A stretch of 64,000 nucleotides of DNA from a bacterium (GTDB taxonomy: Bacteria > Bacillota > Bacilli > Lactobacillales > Streptococcaceae). Of this stretch, positions 56,086 to 64,000 are shown one piece after another (the stretch's first letter is position 1; every line of letters begins with the position of its first letter). The notes below the pieces were generated by a model. The model was not told the origin of the DNA, ran no database searches, and saw nothing but the letters and a program-made list of their open reading frames with translations. The stretch covers positions 1 to 64,000 of the forward strand of contig CAJNBY010000005.1 in NCBI GenBank assembly GCA_905221125.1. Direction: 5' to 3'. The translations under genes were made by a program, and so were the position numbers.

Positions 56086-57240
56086 TTAAGATAGTAGAAC
56101 ATTTTTCATACCATCCTTATCATCACTCTTTATAAATACAAGATTTCGTTTTCCTGTTAACTCTACCAATTTTTCTTTACCAAGAATGAGTGCAAGATTC
56201 TTAATAATCGAACGTTTAGCAGGCTCATCAAAATAAGTAAAAACAAATCGATAAATATATTTTCCATTCTCTGCTAATTCAAAACATTTTTGAAATATTT
56301 CCTTATCCAAAGGATCAACCGAGTGACCAAAAACAATAATATTCTTTGAATTTGGAAGTTGACCACCGAATGCATCACCTATATCATAGAAAGTTCGTTT
56401 AAAAAATTCTTCAAATTTATTTCCAGTTTCCTTAACAACTCTTTGGTAATATTTCTGATAAGGAATTAAATCACTGTTGACATCATTTTCTTTGTCCTCA
56501 ATTCCAAAGACCATAGTATTGATTCGGCTGAAGGGTCTATCTAAATCAATTCGGCCATGTATGAAATGAGTTCTCTCCTCAGAAGTCCCAAATAAATATC
56601 CTGATGTATTAGTATAATTAAAGTTTAGAACTGAAGAATTCGATAAATCTGATATTGCATCTAGGGCTGTTGACCTTGCTTCAATCCTTCGAATATCAAA
56701 ATCTAAATAATCTAAATACGACAGATAAATTTCTAATAGCTCAATTAATAAATCAAGTTGATTGATAAATTCATTATTCAATTTTTCAAGTGCAACTTCT
56801 CTTTGTAGTAATCTCCACTTTTTCTTGTAGAATAATTTAGAAAAATTATCAACAACAAATATTTTGGCATAAGCATTATTATCTTTTAGAAGTTTTTCCT
56901 TCAATCCTTCTGAATGTCTCTTGTTAGGTTCATTCATATTTTCATTATATAAAATATTATTCTCTTTAAAATACATTATTGCACCCGCGAGTTGGGAGAT
57001 CATGATTTCAAGATTAGACCAATTATCTCCAAGGGTATCTTTGTTTTCATTGATAAATTTCAAATATAAATTATCTTTGTATTTCTCAATACTAATATTT
57101 TTAGATTTTAGAAACTCCAGCAACTCCTCATCTGGATTAGAAAATAATTGTTTTTCAAACTCAATAAAATCGGTATATCTTGTATCTCGGTTCATCGCAC
57201 GATCAAACCCGTTGCCCAATATTAAAATTGTATCTGCCAT
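56086..57240 (-). CDS. AbiH-family abortive-infection protein
   Basis: A 384-residue protein with the AbiH pattern: N-terminal ILILGNGFDRAMNRDTRYTDF (about 4-24), a central LNFNYTNTSGYLFG near 209, HGRIDL soon after, and IIVFGHSVDPLDKEIF near 305. AbiH of Lactococcus blocks phage growth by an unknown route. The ATG at 57240 has GAGGAA upstream; 19 earlier codons are rejected. Very AT-rich compared with flanking core genes. It lies next to the type I operon but has its own terminator. Confidence 0.85.
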   Translation of the reverse strand: MADTILILGNGFDRAMNRDTRYTDFIEFEKQLFSNPDEELLEFLKSKNISIEKYKDNLYLKFINENKDTLGDNWSNLEIMISQLAGAIMYFKENNILYNENMNEPNKRHSEGLKEKLLKDNNAYAKIFVVDNFSKLFYKKKWRLLQREVALEKLNNEFINQLDLLIELLEIYLSYLDYLDFDIRRIEARSTALDAISDLSNSSVLNFNYTNTSGYLFGTSEERTHFIHGRIDLDRPFSRINTMVFGIEDKENDVNSDLIPYQKYYQRVVKETGNKFEEFFKRTFYDIGDAFGGQLPNSKNIIVFGHSVDPLDKEIFQKCFELAENGKYIYRFVFTYFDEPAKRSIIKNLALILGKEKLVELTGKRNLVFIKSDDKDGMKNVLLS

Positions 57241-57353
57241 AAAATTCCTCTTATCTATTATAATTGGATTATCTTTTACACTTTTTATCACTTCCACTAT
57301 AACAGAAACATATGTTTTTCAGTCTTTTTCTCTAACATTATACCACGAAACCA

Positions 57354-57386
57354 CAAAAATCCCCTTAGAAATCCGCTTCTAAGGGG
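57354..57386 (-). terminator. Terminator of the small unknown gene
   Basis: Perfect 10-bp stem CCCCTTAGAA / TTCTAAGGGG with a 6-nt loop and five Ts on the minus strand. Confidence 0.9.
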
Positions 57387-57392
57387 TTGTCT

Positions 57393-57692
57393 TTATCCTG
57401 CTGCTTGGGCTGGTTCTGCTGGTTTGGTCTTTTTATCTTTCTTGCTACTAGTGATGAGACGGCGCTTGCTATCTCGGATGCTATTGAGTTCCTTGAGGAG
57501 TTGAGTCAGGTGTTCCTTTTCAGGATAGGCTTCTTCACTGGCTGCGGTATAGCGCATATAGAGGTCGTAACTAGTTGAAAGTTCGGTACGAAGCTGTCTG
57601 GTCTTACCAACTTCCTTGGCAGACTTGTGAGCACGCGCCTTACTTTCCACTTGGTCATATTCCTCTTTAGCATTGATCACCACCGTCAGCAA
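57393..57692 (-). CDS. Small charged helical protein of unknown function
   Basis: Not recognised. The frame gives up to 99 residues, rich in Lys, Glu and Ser, with a predicted helical body (KEEYDQVESKARAHKSAKEV and EKEHLTQLLKELNSIRD) and a low-complexity tail KKDKKTKPAEPAQAAG. The start is unclear: the listed TTG lacks a good ribosome-binding site. The frame is open to a stop within the upstream 42-bp repeats, so the 5' end may be truncated. A strong terminator after the stop argues that it is a real gene. Confidence 0.55.
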   Translation of the reverse strand: MLTVVINAKEEYDQVESKARAHKSAKEVGKTRQLRTELSTSYDLYMRYTAASEEAYPEKEHLTQLLKELNSIRDSKRRLITSSKKDKKTKPAEPAQAAG

Positions 57693-57694
57693 CA

Positions 57695-57784
57695 GAATAC
57701 TTTTAAATTTATGAGATTACAATCATTCGAAACTTAGAATGCTTTTAAATTCATGGAATTGCGATTATTCGAAACCTAGAATGC
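57695..57784. repeat. 42-bp imperfect tandem repeat
   Basis: Units 57695-57736 and 57737-57778, 33 of 42 bases identical, plus six bases of a third. Shared blocks are CTTTTAAATT and ATTCGAAAC. It abuts the 5' end of the small unknown gene. Confidence 0.75.
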
Positions 57785-57884
57785 ATATAACCTTTAGTTG
57801 ACAGACCTATTCTAAGTCTCGAAGACCTGTATTCCCATCTATTTCTCATCAAAAACACTCATTCCCCCTTTCTCCTCCAAAATA

Positions 57885-57893
57885 TGGTATAGT
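57885..57893 (+). promoter_or_regulatory. Extended -10 promoter of the VTT-domain gene
   Basis: TGGTATAGT, hexamer 57888-57893, about 28 nt before the ATG; no clear -35. Confidence 0.55.
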
Positions 57894-57921
57894 AGAAATA
57901 TACTATCTACGAGGAGTTTAC

Positions 57922-58539
57922 ATGTCACAGGATAAACAAATGAAAGCTGTTTCTCCCCTTCTACAGCAGGTTATCAATATCTCATCAATTGTCGGTGGGG
58001 TTGGGAGTTTGATTTTCTGTATTTGGGCTTATCAGGCTGGGATTTTACAGTCCAAGGAAACCCTCTCTGCCTTTATCCAGCAGGCAGGTATCTGGGGGCC
58101 ACCTCTCTTTATCTTTTTACAGATTTTACAGACGGTCGTCCCTATCATTCCTGGAGCCTTGACCTCGGTGGCTGGCGTCTTTATCTACGGTCACATCATC
58201 GGGACTATCTACAACTATATCGGCATCGTGATTGGCTGTGCCATTATCTTTTATCTGGTGCGCCTCTACGGAGCTGCCTTTGTCCAGTCTGTCGTCAGCA
58301 AGCGCACCTATGACAAGTATATCGTCTGGCTGGATAAGGGCAATCGTTTTGACCGTTTCTTTATCTTTATGATGATTTGGCCGATTAGTCCGGCTGACTT
58401 TCTCTGTATGCTGGCTGCCCTGACCAAGATGAGTTTCAAGCGCTACATGATCATCATCATTCTGACCAAGCCCTTTACCCTCGTAGTCTATACCTACGGT
58501 CTGACCTATATTATTGACTTTTTCTGGCAAATGCTTTGA
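57922..58539 (+). CDS. TVP38/TMEM64-family (VTT domain) membrane protein
   Basis: DedA-like integral membrane protein of 205 residues with about five hydrophobic segments. The VTT core is visible: PIIPGALTSVAGVFIYGHIIG (split across about 72-92), then GIVIGCAIIFYLVRLYG near 100-117, and WPISPADFLCMLAAL near 150. Some DedA-superfamily proteins move lipids across membranes; the role of this one is unknown. GAGGAG precedes the ATG. In pneumococcus a related gene also sits beside scrK, as far as I recall. Confidence 0.87.
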   Translation: MSQDKQMKAVSPLLQQVINISSIVGGVGSLIFCIWAYQAGILQSKETLSAFIQQAGIWGPPLFIFLQILQTVVPIIPGALTSVAGVFIYGHIIGTIYNYIGIVIGCAIIFYLVRLYGAAFVQSVVSKRTYDKYIVWLDKGNRFDRFFIFMMIWPISPADFLCMLAALTKMSFKRYMIIIILTKPFTLVVYTYGLTYIIDFFWQML

Positions 58540-58546
58540 GAATAGA

Positions 58547-58576
58547 AAAATCCGTTTGGTTTCCCAAGCGGATTTT
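58547..58576. terminator. Bidirectional terminator, first of two identical copies
   Basis: 13-bp stem (arms 58547-58559 and 58564-58576, one G-T pair), loop TTTC, followed by Ts on the plus strand. It ends the VTT-domain gene. Confidence 0.85.
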
Positions 58577-58821
58577 TAAAACGTTGATTGACTATAGCTT
58601 GATGCTAAATATACTTTGGTATGGAAATCATGCCTATTTTTCGATAGTGAATCGAGGACTTACCTAGCCTTTCCGCCGTGATGGAAACACCTGAAATCGA
58701 ATGGTTTCAGGTGTTCGGAAACTTTGAGACATTAGGCTCAAAGTTTAGGTATGGAATTTCAAAGAAAGTCGCTACCGTCCGTAATCACTTAAGGAAAGGC
58801 TCAAAAAACATTATCTTCAAC
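58577..58821. other. Structured non-coding insert between duplicated terminators
   Basis: No credible gene. Nested inverted repeats are present: outer arms AGCCTTTCC (58666-58674) and GGAAAGGCT (58793-58801); inside them AACACCTGAAA / TTTCAGGTGTT (58686-58696 and 58705-58715) and CTTTGAG / CTCAAAG (58722-58728 and 58737-58743). It could be a small mobile element, an insertion-sequence relic or a structured RNA. Confidence 0.65.
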
Positions 58822-58851
58822 AAAATCCGTTTGGTTTCCCAAGCGGATTTT
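58822..58851. terminator. Bidirectional terminator, second identical copy
   Basis: The same 30 bases as at 58547-58576. On the minus strand it follows the scrK stop and ends in four Ts, so it probably terminates scrK. Confidence 0.8.
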
Positions 58852-58856
58852 GTGCT

Positions 58857-59744
58857 TTATTTTGAAACTTCTTTTGCAAGAACAAAGTTCCCAAGAGTAG
58901 CAGAACCATTTCCTGCGACTGCTGGCGTCACAATGTAATCACGCACATCTGGTACTGGTAGGTAGCCATTGAGAAGAGATGTAAATTTCTCACGGACACG
59001 GTCCAGCATGTGTTGTTGAGCCATGACCCCTCCACCAAAGACAATCACGTCTGGGCGGAAAGTCACTGTCGCATTAACCGCAGCTTGAGCGATATAGTAG
59101 GCTTGAACATCCCAAACAGGGTTGTTGAGTTCAATATTTTCCCCACGTACACCTGTACGAGCTTCCAAACTTGGACCAGCTGCATAGCCTTCCAGACATC
59201 CCTTATGGAAAGGACAAACACCCTTAAACTCTTTTTCAATATCCATTGGGTGTCTAGCTACATAGTAATGGCCCATCTCAGGGTGACCCACACCGCCGAT
59301 AAACTCACCACGTTGGATAACACCTGCACCGATACCTGTACCGATTGTATAGTAAACCAAGTTTTCGATACGACCACCAGCATTATTACGGGCAACCACT
59401 TCACCGTAGGCAGAGCTGTTTACGTCTGTAGTGAAGTACATTGGCACGTTGAGGGCGCGACGAAGGGCACCAAGCAAGTCCACATTTGCCCAGTTTGGTT
59501 TTGGAGTCGTTGTGATAAAACCATAAGTTTTTGAGTTTTTATCAATATCAATCGGACCAAATGAACCAACTGCAAGACCAGCAAGGTTGTCGAATTTTGA
59601 GAAGAACTCGATGGTTTTATCGATTGTTTCGATTGGAGTTGTTGTTGGAAATTGTGTTTTTTCTACAACGTTAAAGTTTTCATCACCGACAGCACAGACA
59701 AACTTTGTACCGCCCGCTTCCAAGCTTCCATATAATTTTGTCAT
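58857..59744 (-). CDS. scrK: Fructokinase (ROK family)
   Basis: Phosphorylates the fructose released when sucrose-6-phosphate is cleaved. It has 295 residues; the ROK fold starts GSLEAGGTKFVCAVGDE (phosphate loop) and has GTGIGAGVIQRGEFIGG near 139. The zinc-binding ROK segment is GHPEMGHYYVARHP...CPFHKGCLEGYAAG (about 155-190). AGAGG precedes the ATG. It is next to scrA but separated by a terminator and its own extended -10, so it is a separate unit of the sucrose regulon. Confidence 0.93.
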   Translation of the reverse strand: MTKLYGSLEAGGTKFVCAVGDENFNVVEKTQFPTTTPIETIDKTIEFFSKFDNLAGLAVGSFGPIDIDKNSKTYGFITTTPKPNWANVDLLGALRRALNVPMYFTTDVNSSAYGEVVARNNAGGRIENLVYYTIGTGIGAGVIQRGEFIGGVGHPEMGHYYVARHPMDIEKEFKGVCPFHKGCLEGYAAGPSLEARTGVRGENIELNNPVWDVQAYYIAQAAVNATVTFRPDVIVFGGGVMAQQHMLDRVREKFTSLLNGYLPVPDVRDYIVTPAVAGNGSATLGNFVLAKEVSK

Positions 59745-59771
59745 GATAAACCTCTTGTTTTTATTTTCTTT

Positions 59772-59780
59772 ATTATAGCA
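59772..59780 (-). promoter_or_regulatory. Extended -10 promoter of scrK
   Basis: Minus strand TGCTATAAT, hexamer 59772-59777, about 27 nt before the ATG. Confidence 0.6.
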
Positions 59781-59842
59781 TATTTCGAAAGTCTAAATTT
59801 CTCTATTTTTTAGATTTTCCTCTGTAAATCTTACCATTCAAG

Positions 59843-59875
59843 CAAAAACGAACAAACATGTCATTTGTTCGTTTT
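59843..59875 (-). terminator. Terminator of scrA
   Basis: Minus strand 12-bp stem AAAACGAACAAA / TTTGTTCGTTTT with a 7-nt loop and a T run. Confidence 0.9.
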
Positions 59876-59893
59876 CACATTAGAGAGGATTGA

Positions 59894-61780
59894 TTAGATT
59901 TTCACTTCGATCACAGCATCCCCCTTAGCAACTGAACCTGTTGCTACTGGAGCTACTGAAGCGTAGTCAGCTGTATTTGTAACGATAACCATTGTTGTAT
60001 CATCAAGACCAGCTGCAGCGATTTTGTTTGAGTCAAAGGTTCCAAGAACATCGCCTGCTTTCACCTTGTCACCTTGGGCAACTTTTTGTTCGAAACCTTC
60101 ACCGTTCATTGTTACAGTGTCGATACCAACGTGGATCAAGACTTCAGCACCATTAGTTGTTTTCAAACCAAAGGCGTGTCCTGTTGGAAAGGCGATTGAA
60201 ACTTCAGCATCAGCTGGTGCATAGACCACACCTTGGCTAGGTTTCACAGCGATACCTTGTCCCATAGCTCCACTTGAGAAGACTGGGTCATTGACATCCG
60301 CAAGAGCGACAACGTCACCAACGATAGGAGTTACAAGTGTTTCATTTTGAAGAGCTGCTGGAATGTTACCAGTTGTTTCTTCTTGGACCAAACGTTCTGT
60401 CGCTACTTCAGTAGCAACTTCTTTTTCATCCTCATAACCAAACATGTAAGTAAGAGCAAAACCAAGTGCAAATGATACAGCTACCATAAGAAGGTATTGG
60501 GCAAGTTGTCCGTTACCAACATAAAGCATTGTACCAGGGATGATGGTGATACCACTACCATTACCAGCAAGTCCAAGGATAGAAGCCAATCCACCACCGA
60601 TTGCACCAGCAATCAATGAGAGGAAGAATGGTTTACGGAAGCGCAAGTTCACCCCGAAGATAGCAGGCTCTGTAATACCGAGGAAGGCAGAAAGAGCAGC
60701 TGGGAAAGCAAGTGTTTTTAGTTTTGGATTTTTAGTTTTGACACCAACCGCAACAGTTGCAGCACCTTGAGCTGTCATAGCAGCAGTGATGATAGCGTTG
60801 AATGGGTTAGCATGGTCAGCAGCAAGCAATTGAACTTCAAGCAAGTTGAAGATATGGTGCACACCTGACACGACGATCAATTGGTGAACCCCACCAATCA
60901 AGAAACCACCAAGACCAAATGGCATACTAAGGATCGCTTTTGTCGCGATAAGGATGTAGTTTTCAACAACGTGAAAGACTGGTCCGATGACAAATAGTCC
61001 AAGGATAGACATAACCAAAAGTGTCACGAATGGTGTTACCAAAAGGTCAATGACATCTGGAACGACCTTGCGGACAGCTTTTTCAAATTTAGCTCCGACA
61101 ACCCCGATGATGAAGGCTGGAAGAACGGAACCTTGCAAACCAACAACAGGGATGAAACCAAAGAAGTTCATAGCTGTTACTTCACCACCTTGAGCAACTG
61201 CCCAAGCGTTTGGAAGTGAGCCAGAAACAAGCATCATACCAAGAACGATACCAACGGCAGGGTTACCACCGAATACACGGAAGGTTGACCAAACAACCAA
61301 ACCTGGCAAGATGATGAAGGCTGTATCTGTCAAGATTTGTGTGTAAGTTGCAAAGTCTCCTGGAAGTGGCATTTCAAGAGCAATGAAAAGACCACGCACA
61401 CCCATGAAGAGACCTGTCGCTACGATAACTGGGATGATTGGAACGAAAACGTCACCGAAAGTACGGATAGCACGTTGGAACCAGTTCCCTTGTTTAGCAG
61501 CTTCTGCTTTCATGTCATCTTTAGATGATGTTGGTAAACCAAGTGCAACAACTTCATCGTACATTTTGTTTACTGTACCAGTACCAAAGATGATTTGGTA
61601 TTGACCTGAGTTAAAGAAAGCACCTTGAACTTTTTCCAAGTTCTCAATCACTTCTTTATTGATTTTTCCTTCATCTTTGACCATGACACGAAGACGAGTC
61701 GCACAGTGAGCTACACTGTTGACATTTTCACGTCCACCCAAGGCATCGATGACTTTTTTTGCAATTTCCTGATTGTTCAT
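59894..61780 (-). CDS. scrA: Sucrose-specific PTS enzyme IIBCA
   Basis: Membrane transporter that imports and phosphorylates sucrose to sucrose-6-phosphate. It has 628 residues. The IIB domain has the phospho-Cys in VAHCATRLRVMVKD (about 23-36). IIC follows with about ten hydrophobic segments (around 100-455). IIA is at the C-terminus with active His in VLIHVGIDTVTMNG near 549. The ATG at 61780 is chosen (AAGGAG about 11 nt upstream); a TTG two codons earlier is possible. The promoter at 61849-61876 has an operator over its -35. Confidence 0.94.
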   Translation of the reverse strand: MNNQEIAKKVIDALGGRENVNSVAHCATRLRVMVKDEGKINKEVIENLEKVQGAFFNSGQYQIIFGTGTVNKMYDEVVALGLPTSSKDDMKAEAAKQGNWFQRAIRTFGDVFVPIIPVIVATGLFMGVRGLFIALEMPLPGDFATYTQILTDTAFIILPGLVVWSTFRVFGGNPAVGIVLGMMLVSGSLPNAWAVAQGGEVTAMNFFGFIPVVGLQGSVLPAFIIGVVGAKFEKAVRKVVPDVIDLLVTPFVTLLVMSILGLFVIGPVFHVVENYILIATKAILSMPFGLGGFLIGGVHQLIVVSGVHHIFNLLEVQLLAADHANPFNAIITAAMTAQGAATVAVGVKTKNPKLKTLAFPAALSAFLGITEPAIFGVNLRFRKPFFLSLIAGAIGGGLASILGLAGNGSGITIIPGTMLYVGNGQLAQYLLMVAVSFALGFALTYMFGYEDEKEVATEVATERLVQEETTGNIPAALQNETLVTPIVGDVVALADVNDPVFSSGAMGQGIAVKPSQGVVYAPADAEVSIAFPTGHAFGLKTTNGAEVLIHVGIDTVTMNGEGFEQKVAQGDKVKAGDVLGTFDSNKIAAAGLDDTTMVIVTNTADYASVAPVATGSVAKGDAVIEVKI

Positions 61781-61816
61781 TTGCAAAAATCTCCTTATAT
61801 AAAATTTTGTTCTTGT

Positions 61817-61832
61817 TTGAAAGCGATTTTAT
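61817..61832. promoter_or_regulatory. cre/LacI-like site in the scrA leader
   Basis: TTGAAAGCGATTTTAT between the scrA promoter and its ribosome-binding site; similar to a CcpA cre site or a degenerate ScrR operator. Confidence 0.4.
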
Positions 61833-61848
61833 TCGCCCTACGACTATT

Positions 61849-61876
61849 ATTTTATCATGTTTTAGAAATATGTCAA
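61849..61876 (-). promoter_or_regulatory. scrA promoter
   Basis: Minus strand: consensus -35 TTGACA (61871-61876), 16-nt spacer ending TGA, -10 TAAAAT (61849-61854). Confidence 0.85.
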
Positions 61877-61886
61877 GCGTTTTGCA
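61871..61886. promoter_or_regulatory. Putative ScrR operator over the scrA -35
   Basis: TGTCAAGCGTTTTGCA, a LacI-family-type imperfect palindrome overlapping the scrA -35. It resembles the site at 62054-62069. Confidence 0.6.
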
Positions 61887-62053
61887 GAAAAAATATTCTA
61901 TCCACTTAGTAAGCTTGCTTTAGATTGATTGTTTTTGACTGTTTTATCAGGTGTTCCTTAAAAAAATAAGTTTAAATTCTTGGTTAAAAGGGTTTTATTT
62001 CATTCTCTTTCATATTTTCGTAAAAATTTGATTGATTTCCTGCATTTATTTTA

Positions 62054-62069
62054 TGACAAACGTTTGACA
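62054..62069. promoter_or_regulatory. Putative ScrR operator in the scrA-scrB gap
   Basis: TGACAAACGTTTGACA with a perfect central palindrome CAAACGTTTG, the expected form of a LacI-family operator. Two related sites flank it. Confidence 0.68.
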
Positions 62070-62097
62070 GTTTTTTCTCTTTTTTAACATAAAAGGC

Positions 62098-62126
62098 TTG
62101 CATTTTTAATCGAAAACGGTTACTAT
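62098..62126 (+). promoter_or_regulatory. scrB promoter with operator/cre in the spacer
   Basis: -35 TTGCAT (62098-62103), 17-nt spacer, -10 TACTAT (62121-62126). The spacer and -10 hold CGAAAACGGTTACT (62111-62124), close to a cre or ScrR site. Confidence 0.7.
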
Positions 62127-62159
62127 TAAAAGTGATAAGATTTTTGGAGGAATGAATGA

Positions 62160-63614
62160 ATGGAATGGACAACTGAGAGTCGTTACAGACTTTATCAAGA
62201 CTGGACGCAAGAAGAAATTAAGAATATTAAGGAAAATATGGCACAATCTCCATGGCATACTCATTATCATGTTGAGCCAAAAACAGGACTTCTCAACGAC
62301 CCAAATGGCTTTTCTTACTTTGATGGAAAGTGGATTGTTTTTTATCAGAACTTTCCTTTTGGTGCAACCCACGGTTTGAAATCTTGGGTGCAATTGGAAA
62401 GCGAGGACTTGGTTCATTTCACAGAAACTGGAGTCAAAGTTTTGCCTGACACTCCATTAGATAGCCACGGTGCCTACTCTGGTTCTGCCATGCAGTTTGG
62501 CGATAACTTGTTCCTATTCTATACTGGAAATGTTCGTGATGAAAACTGGATTCGTCACCCATACCAGATTGGTGCTTTGATGGATAAGGATGGCAAGATT
62601 ACGAAGATTGACAAGATCTTGATTGACCAGCCAGCAGACTCTACTGACCACTTCCGCGACCCGCAAATTTTTAACTTTAAAGGTCAATATTATGCCATCG
62701 TCGGAGGACAGGACTTAGAGAAAAAAGGCTTCGTCCGTCTCTACAAAGCTATTGACAACGACTACACAAACTGGCAAGCTGTTGGTGACCTTGACTTTGC
62801 TAACGACCGCACTGCCTACATGATGGAATGTCCAAACCTGGTCTTTGTAGGCGAGCAACCTGTCCTTCTCTACTGCCCACAAGGATTGGATAAAAAAGTT
62901 CTATACTACGACAATATCTATCCAAATATGTATAAGATCGGGGCTTCCTTTGACCCTGAAAATGCCAAAATGGTAGATGTGTCTCAACTTCAAAACATGG
63001 ATTACGGTTTCGAAGCCTATGCTACCCAAGCCTTCAACGCTCCTGACGGACGCGCTCTAGCAGTTAGCTGGCTTGGTTTGCCAGATGTTTCTTACCCATC
63101 TGACCGTTTTGACCACCAAGGAACCTTCTCTTTGGTCAAAGAACTCACTATCAAAGACGGTAAACTCTACCAATACCCAGTCGCAGCTATCAAGGATCTC
63201 CGTGCTTCTGAAGAAGCTTTCTCAAATCGTGCCCAAACCAAGAACACCTACGAACTTGAACTCAACTTGGAAGCCAATAGCCAGAGCGAGATTGTCTTAC
63301 TTGCTGATAAAGAAGGCAAGGGACTTGCAATCAACTTTGACCTTGTAAATGGTCAAGTGACAGTGGATCGTAGCCAGGCTGGTGAACAGTACGCCCAAGA
63401 ATTTGGGACAACTCGTTCTTGCCCTATCGATAATCAGGCTACTACTGCTACAATCTTTATCGATAACTCTGTCTTTGAAATTTTCATCAATAAAGGAGAA
63501 AAAGTATTTTCTGGTCGTGTCTTCCCACATGCGGACCAAAATGGTATCCTCATCAAATCTGGAAACCCAACTGGAACTTACTATGAATTAGATTATGGTC
63601 GCAAAACTAACTGA
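62160..63614 (+). CDS. scrB: Sucrose-6-phosphate hydrolase
   Basis: GH32 enzyme splitting sucrose-6-phosphate to glucose-6-phosphate and fructose in the cytosol. It has 484 residues. Catalytic motifs are GLLNDPNGF (nucleophile Asp, about 44-52), HFRDPQIF (transition-state Asp, about 166) and MMECPNL (acid/base Glu, about 222); a C-terminal beta-sandwich follows. The ATG at 62160 has GGAGG 9 nt upstream; two earlier ATGs are in other frames. Divergent from scrA and overlapping scrR. Confidence 0.96.
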   Translation: MEWTTESRYRLYQDWTQEEIKNIKENMAQSPWHTHYHVEPKTGLLNDPNGFSYFDGKWIVFYQNFPFGATHGLKSWVQLESEDLVHFTETGVKVLPDTPLDSHGAYSGSAMQFGDNLFLFYTGNVRDENWIRHPYQIGALMDKDGKITKIDKILIDQPADSTDHFRDPQIFNFKGQYYAIVGGQDLEKKGFVRLYKAIDNDYTNWQAVGDLDFANDRTAYMMECPNLVFVGEQPVLLYCPQGLDKKVLYYDNIYPNMYKIGASFDPENAKMVDVSQLQNMDYGFEAYATQAFNAPDGRALAVSWLGLPDVSYPSDRFDHQGTFSLVKELTIKDGKLYQYPVAAIKDLRASEEAFSNRAQTKNTYELELNLEANSQSEIVLLADKEGKGLAINFDLVNGQVTVDRSQAGEQYAQEFGTTRSCPIDNQATTATIFIDNSVFEIFINKGEKVFSGRVFPHADQNGILIKSGNPTGTYYELDYGRKTN

Positions 63615-64000
63615 TGTCGCCAAACTTGCAGGCGTCAGCCCTACTACCGTTTCTCGGGTTATCAATAAAAAAGGTTATCTATCTGAGAAAACCATTCAAA
63701 AGGTCAATGAAGCCATGCGAGAATTGGGCTATAAACCCAACAACCTAGCTCGTAGTTTACAAGGAAAATCAGCTAAGTTAATCGGCTTGATTTTCCCCAA
63801 CATTTCCAACGTTTTCTATGCAGAATTGATTGACAAATTGGAACACCAACTCTTCAAAAATGGCTACAAGACCATCATCTGCAACAGTGAGCACGATTCT
63901 GAAAAAGAACGCGAGTACATCGAAATGTTGGAAGCCAATCAGGTGGACGGCATCATTTCTGGTAGTCACAACTTGGGAATTGAAGACTACAATCGTGTGA
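63595..64000 (+). CDS. scrR: Sucrose operon repressor (LacI family), partial
   Basis: N-terminal 135 residues of a LacI-family regulator, cut by the window end. The start MVAKLTDVAKLAGVSPTTVS holds the helix-turn-helix, followed by the hinge helix (NNLARSLQGK) and the start of the sugar-binding core (LIGLIFPNISNVFYAEL). The ATG at 63595 lies inside scrB, giving a 20-nt overlap and translational coupling; no strong ribosome-binding site is seen. Its likely targets are the palindromes at 61871, 62054 and 62111. Confidence 0.93.
   Translation, partial: MVAKLTDVAKLAGVSPTTVSRVINKKGYLSEKTIQKVNEAMRELGYKPNNLARSLQGKSAKLIGLIFPNISNVFYAELIDKLEHQLFKNGYKTIICNSEHDSEKEREYIEMLEANQVDGIISGSHNLGIEDYNRV

Noticed and set aside
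58678..58938. Plus-strand frame of 86 codons in the structured insert
   Set aside because: It runs through hairpin arms and into antisense scrK, has no ribosome-binding site and is not protein-like.

Overview
The window is a chromosomal segment of a mitis-group Streptococcus close to S. pneumoniae/S. mitis. The evidence is low GC, strong Shine-Dalgarno sites, extended -10 promoters, four BOX elements, the murM-murN pair, and a gene order matching the pneumococcal block rplA-rplK ... uvrC ... murMN ... rnjB-recJ ... cysS ... pnp ... metF-metE. Species cannot be fixed by eye. Most genes are on the minus strand.

Layout. 0.1-9 kb: one giant LPXTG, CshA-like fibrillar adhesin with 13 fibril repeats, a strong promoter and a ten-G tract in its leader. 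9-10 kb: AT-rich non-coding DNA with a BOX element. 10-24 kb: rplK-rplA with an L1-type leader, ldcB, a HIT protein, an extra membrane protein, pepA, brnQ, a rhodanese, a uracil-DNA-glycosylase-like protein, pepV, a nitroreductase, a solute-binding lipoprotein, a phosphoesterase, uvrC and a membrane-anchored metzincin. 24-36 kb: murN-murM, estA, rnjB (RNase J2), recJ, a complete polar amino-acid ABC transporter on the plus strand, and msmK. 36-46 kb: a PucR-type regulator, mrnC, cysS, GNAT, cysE and pnp, then a repeat-rich non-coding region, then the methionine genes metF and metE with a MET-box palindrome.

46.7-57.3 kb is an accessory, defence-rich region. It holds a HigBA toxin-antitoxin pair, an overlapping pair (DUF1722/YbgA-like plus pyrimidine-dimer-glycosylase-like), a type I restriction-modification operon (hsdM-rhuM-hsdS-hsdS'-hsdR) and an AbiH-type gene. 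The most interesting signal lies in this hsdS. Three perfect 12-bp repeats encode a TSEL spacer like the TAEL repeats of EcoR124. A pentanucleotide tract holds the hsdS stop codon, and losing one unit would fuse hsdS in frame with the downstream half-hsdS, which lacks its own ribosome-binding site. The locus therefore looks built to vary DNA methylation specificity.

57.4-64 kb: a small unknown gene beside a 42-bp tandem repeat, a VTT/TVP38 membrane protein, a structured 275-bp insert between two identical terminators, and the sucrose regulon scrK, scrA / scrB, scrR with LacI-type operators in the divergent promoter region. scrR runs off the end of the window.
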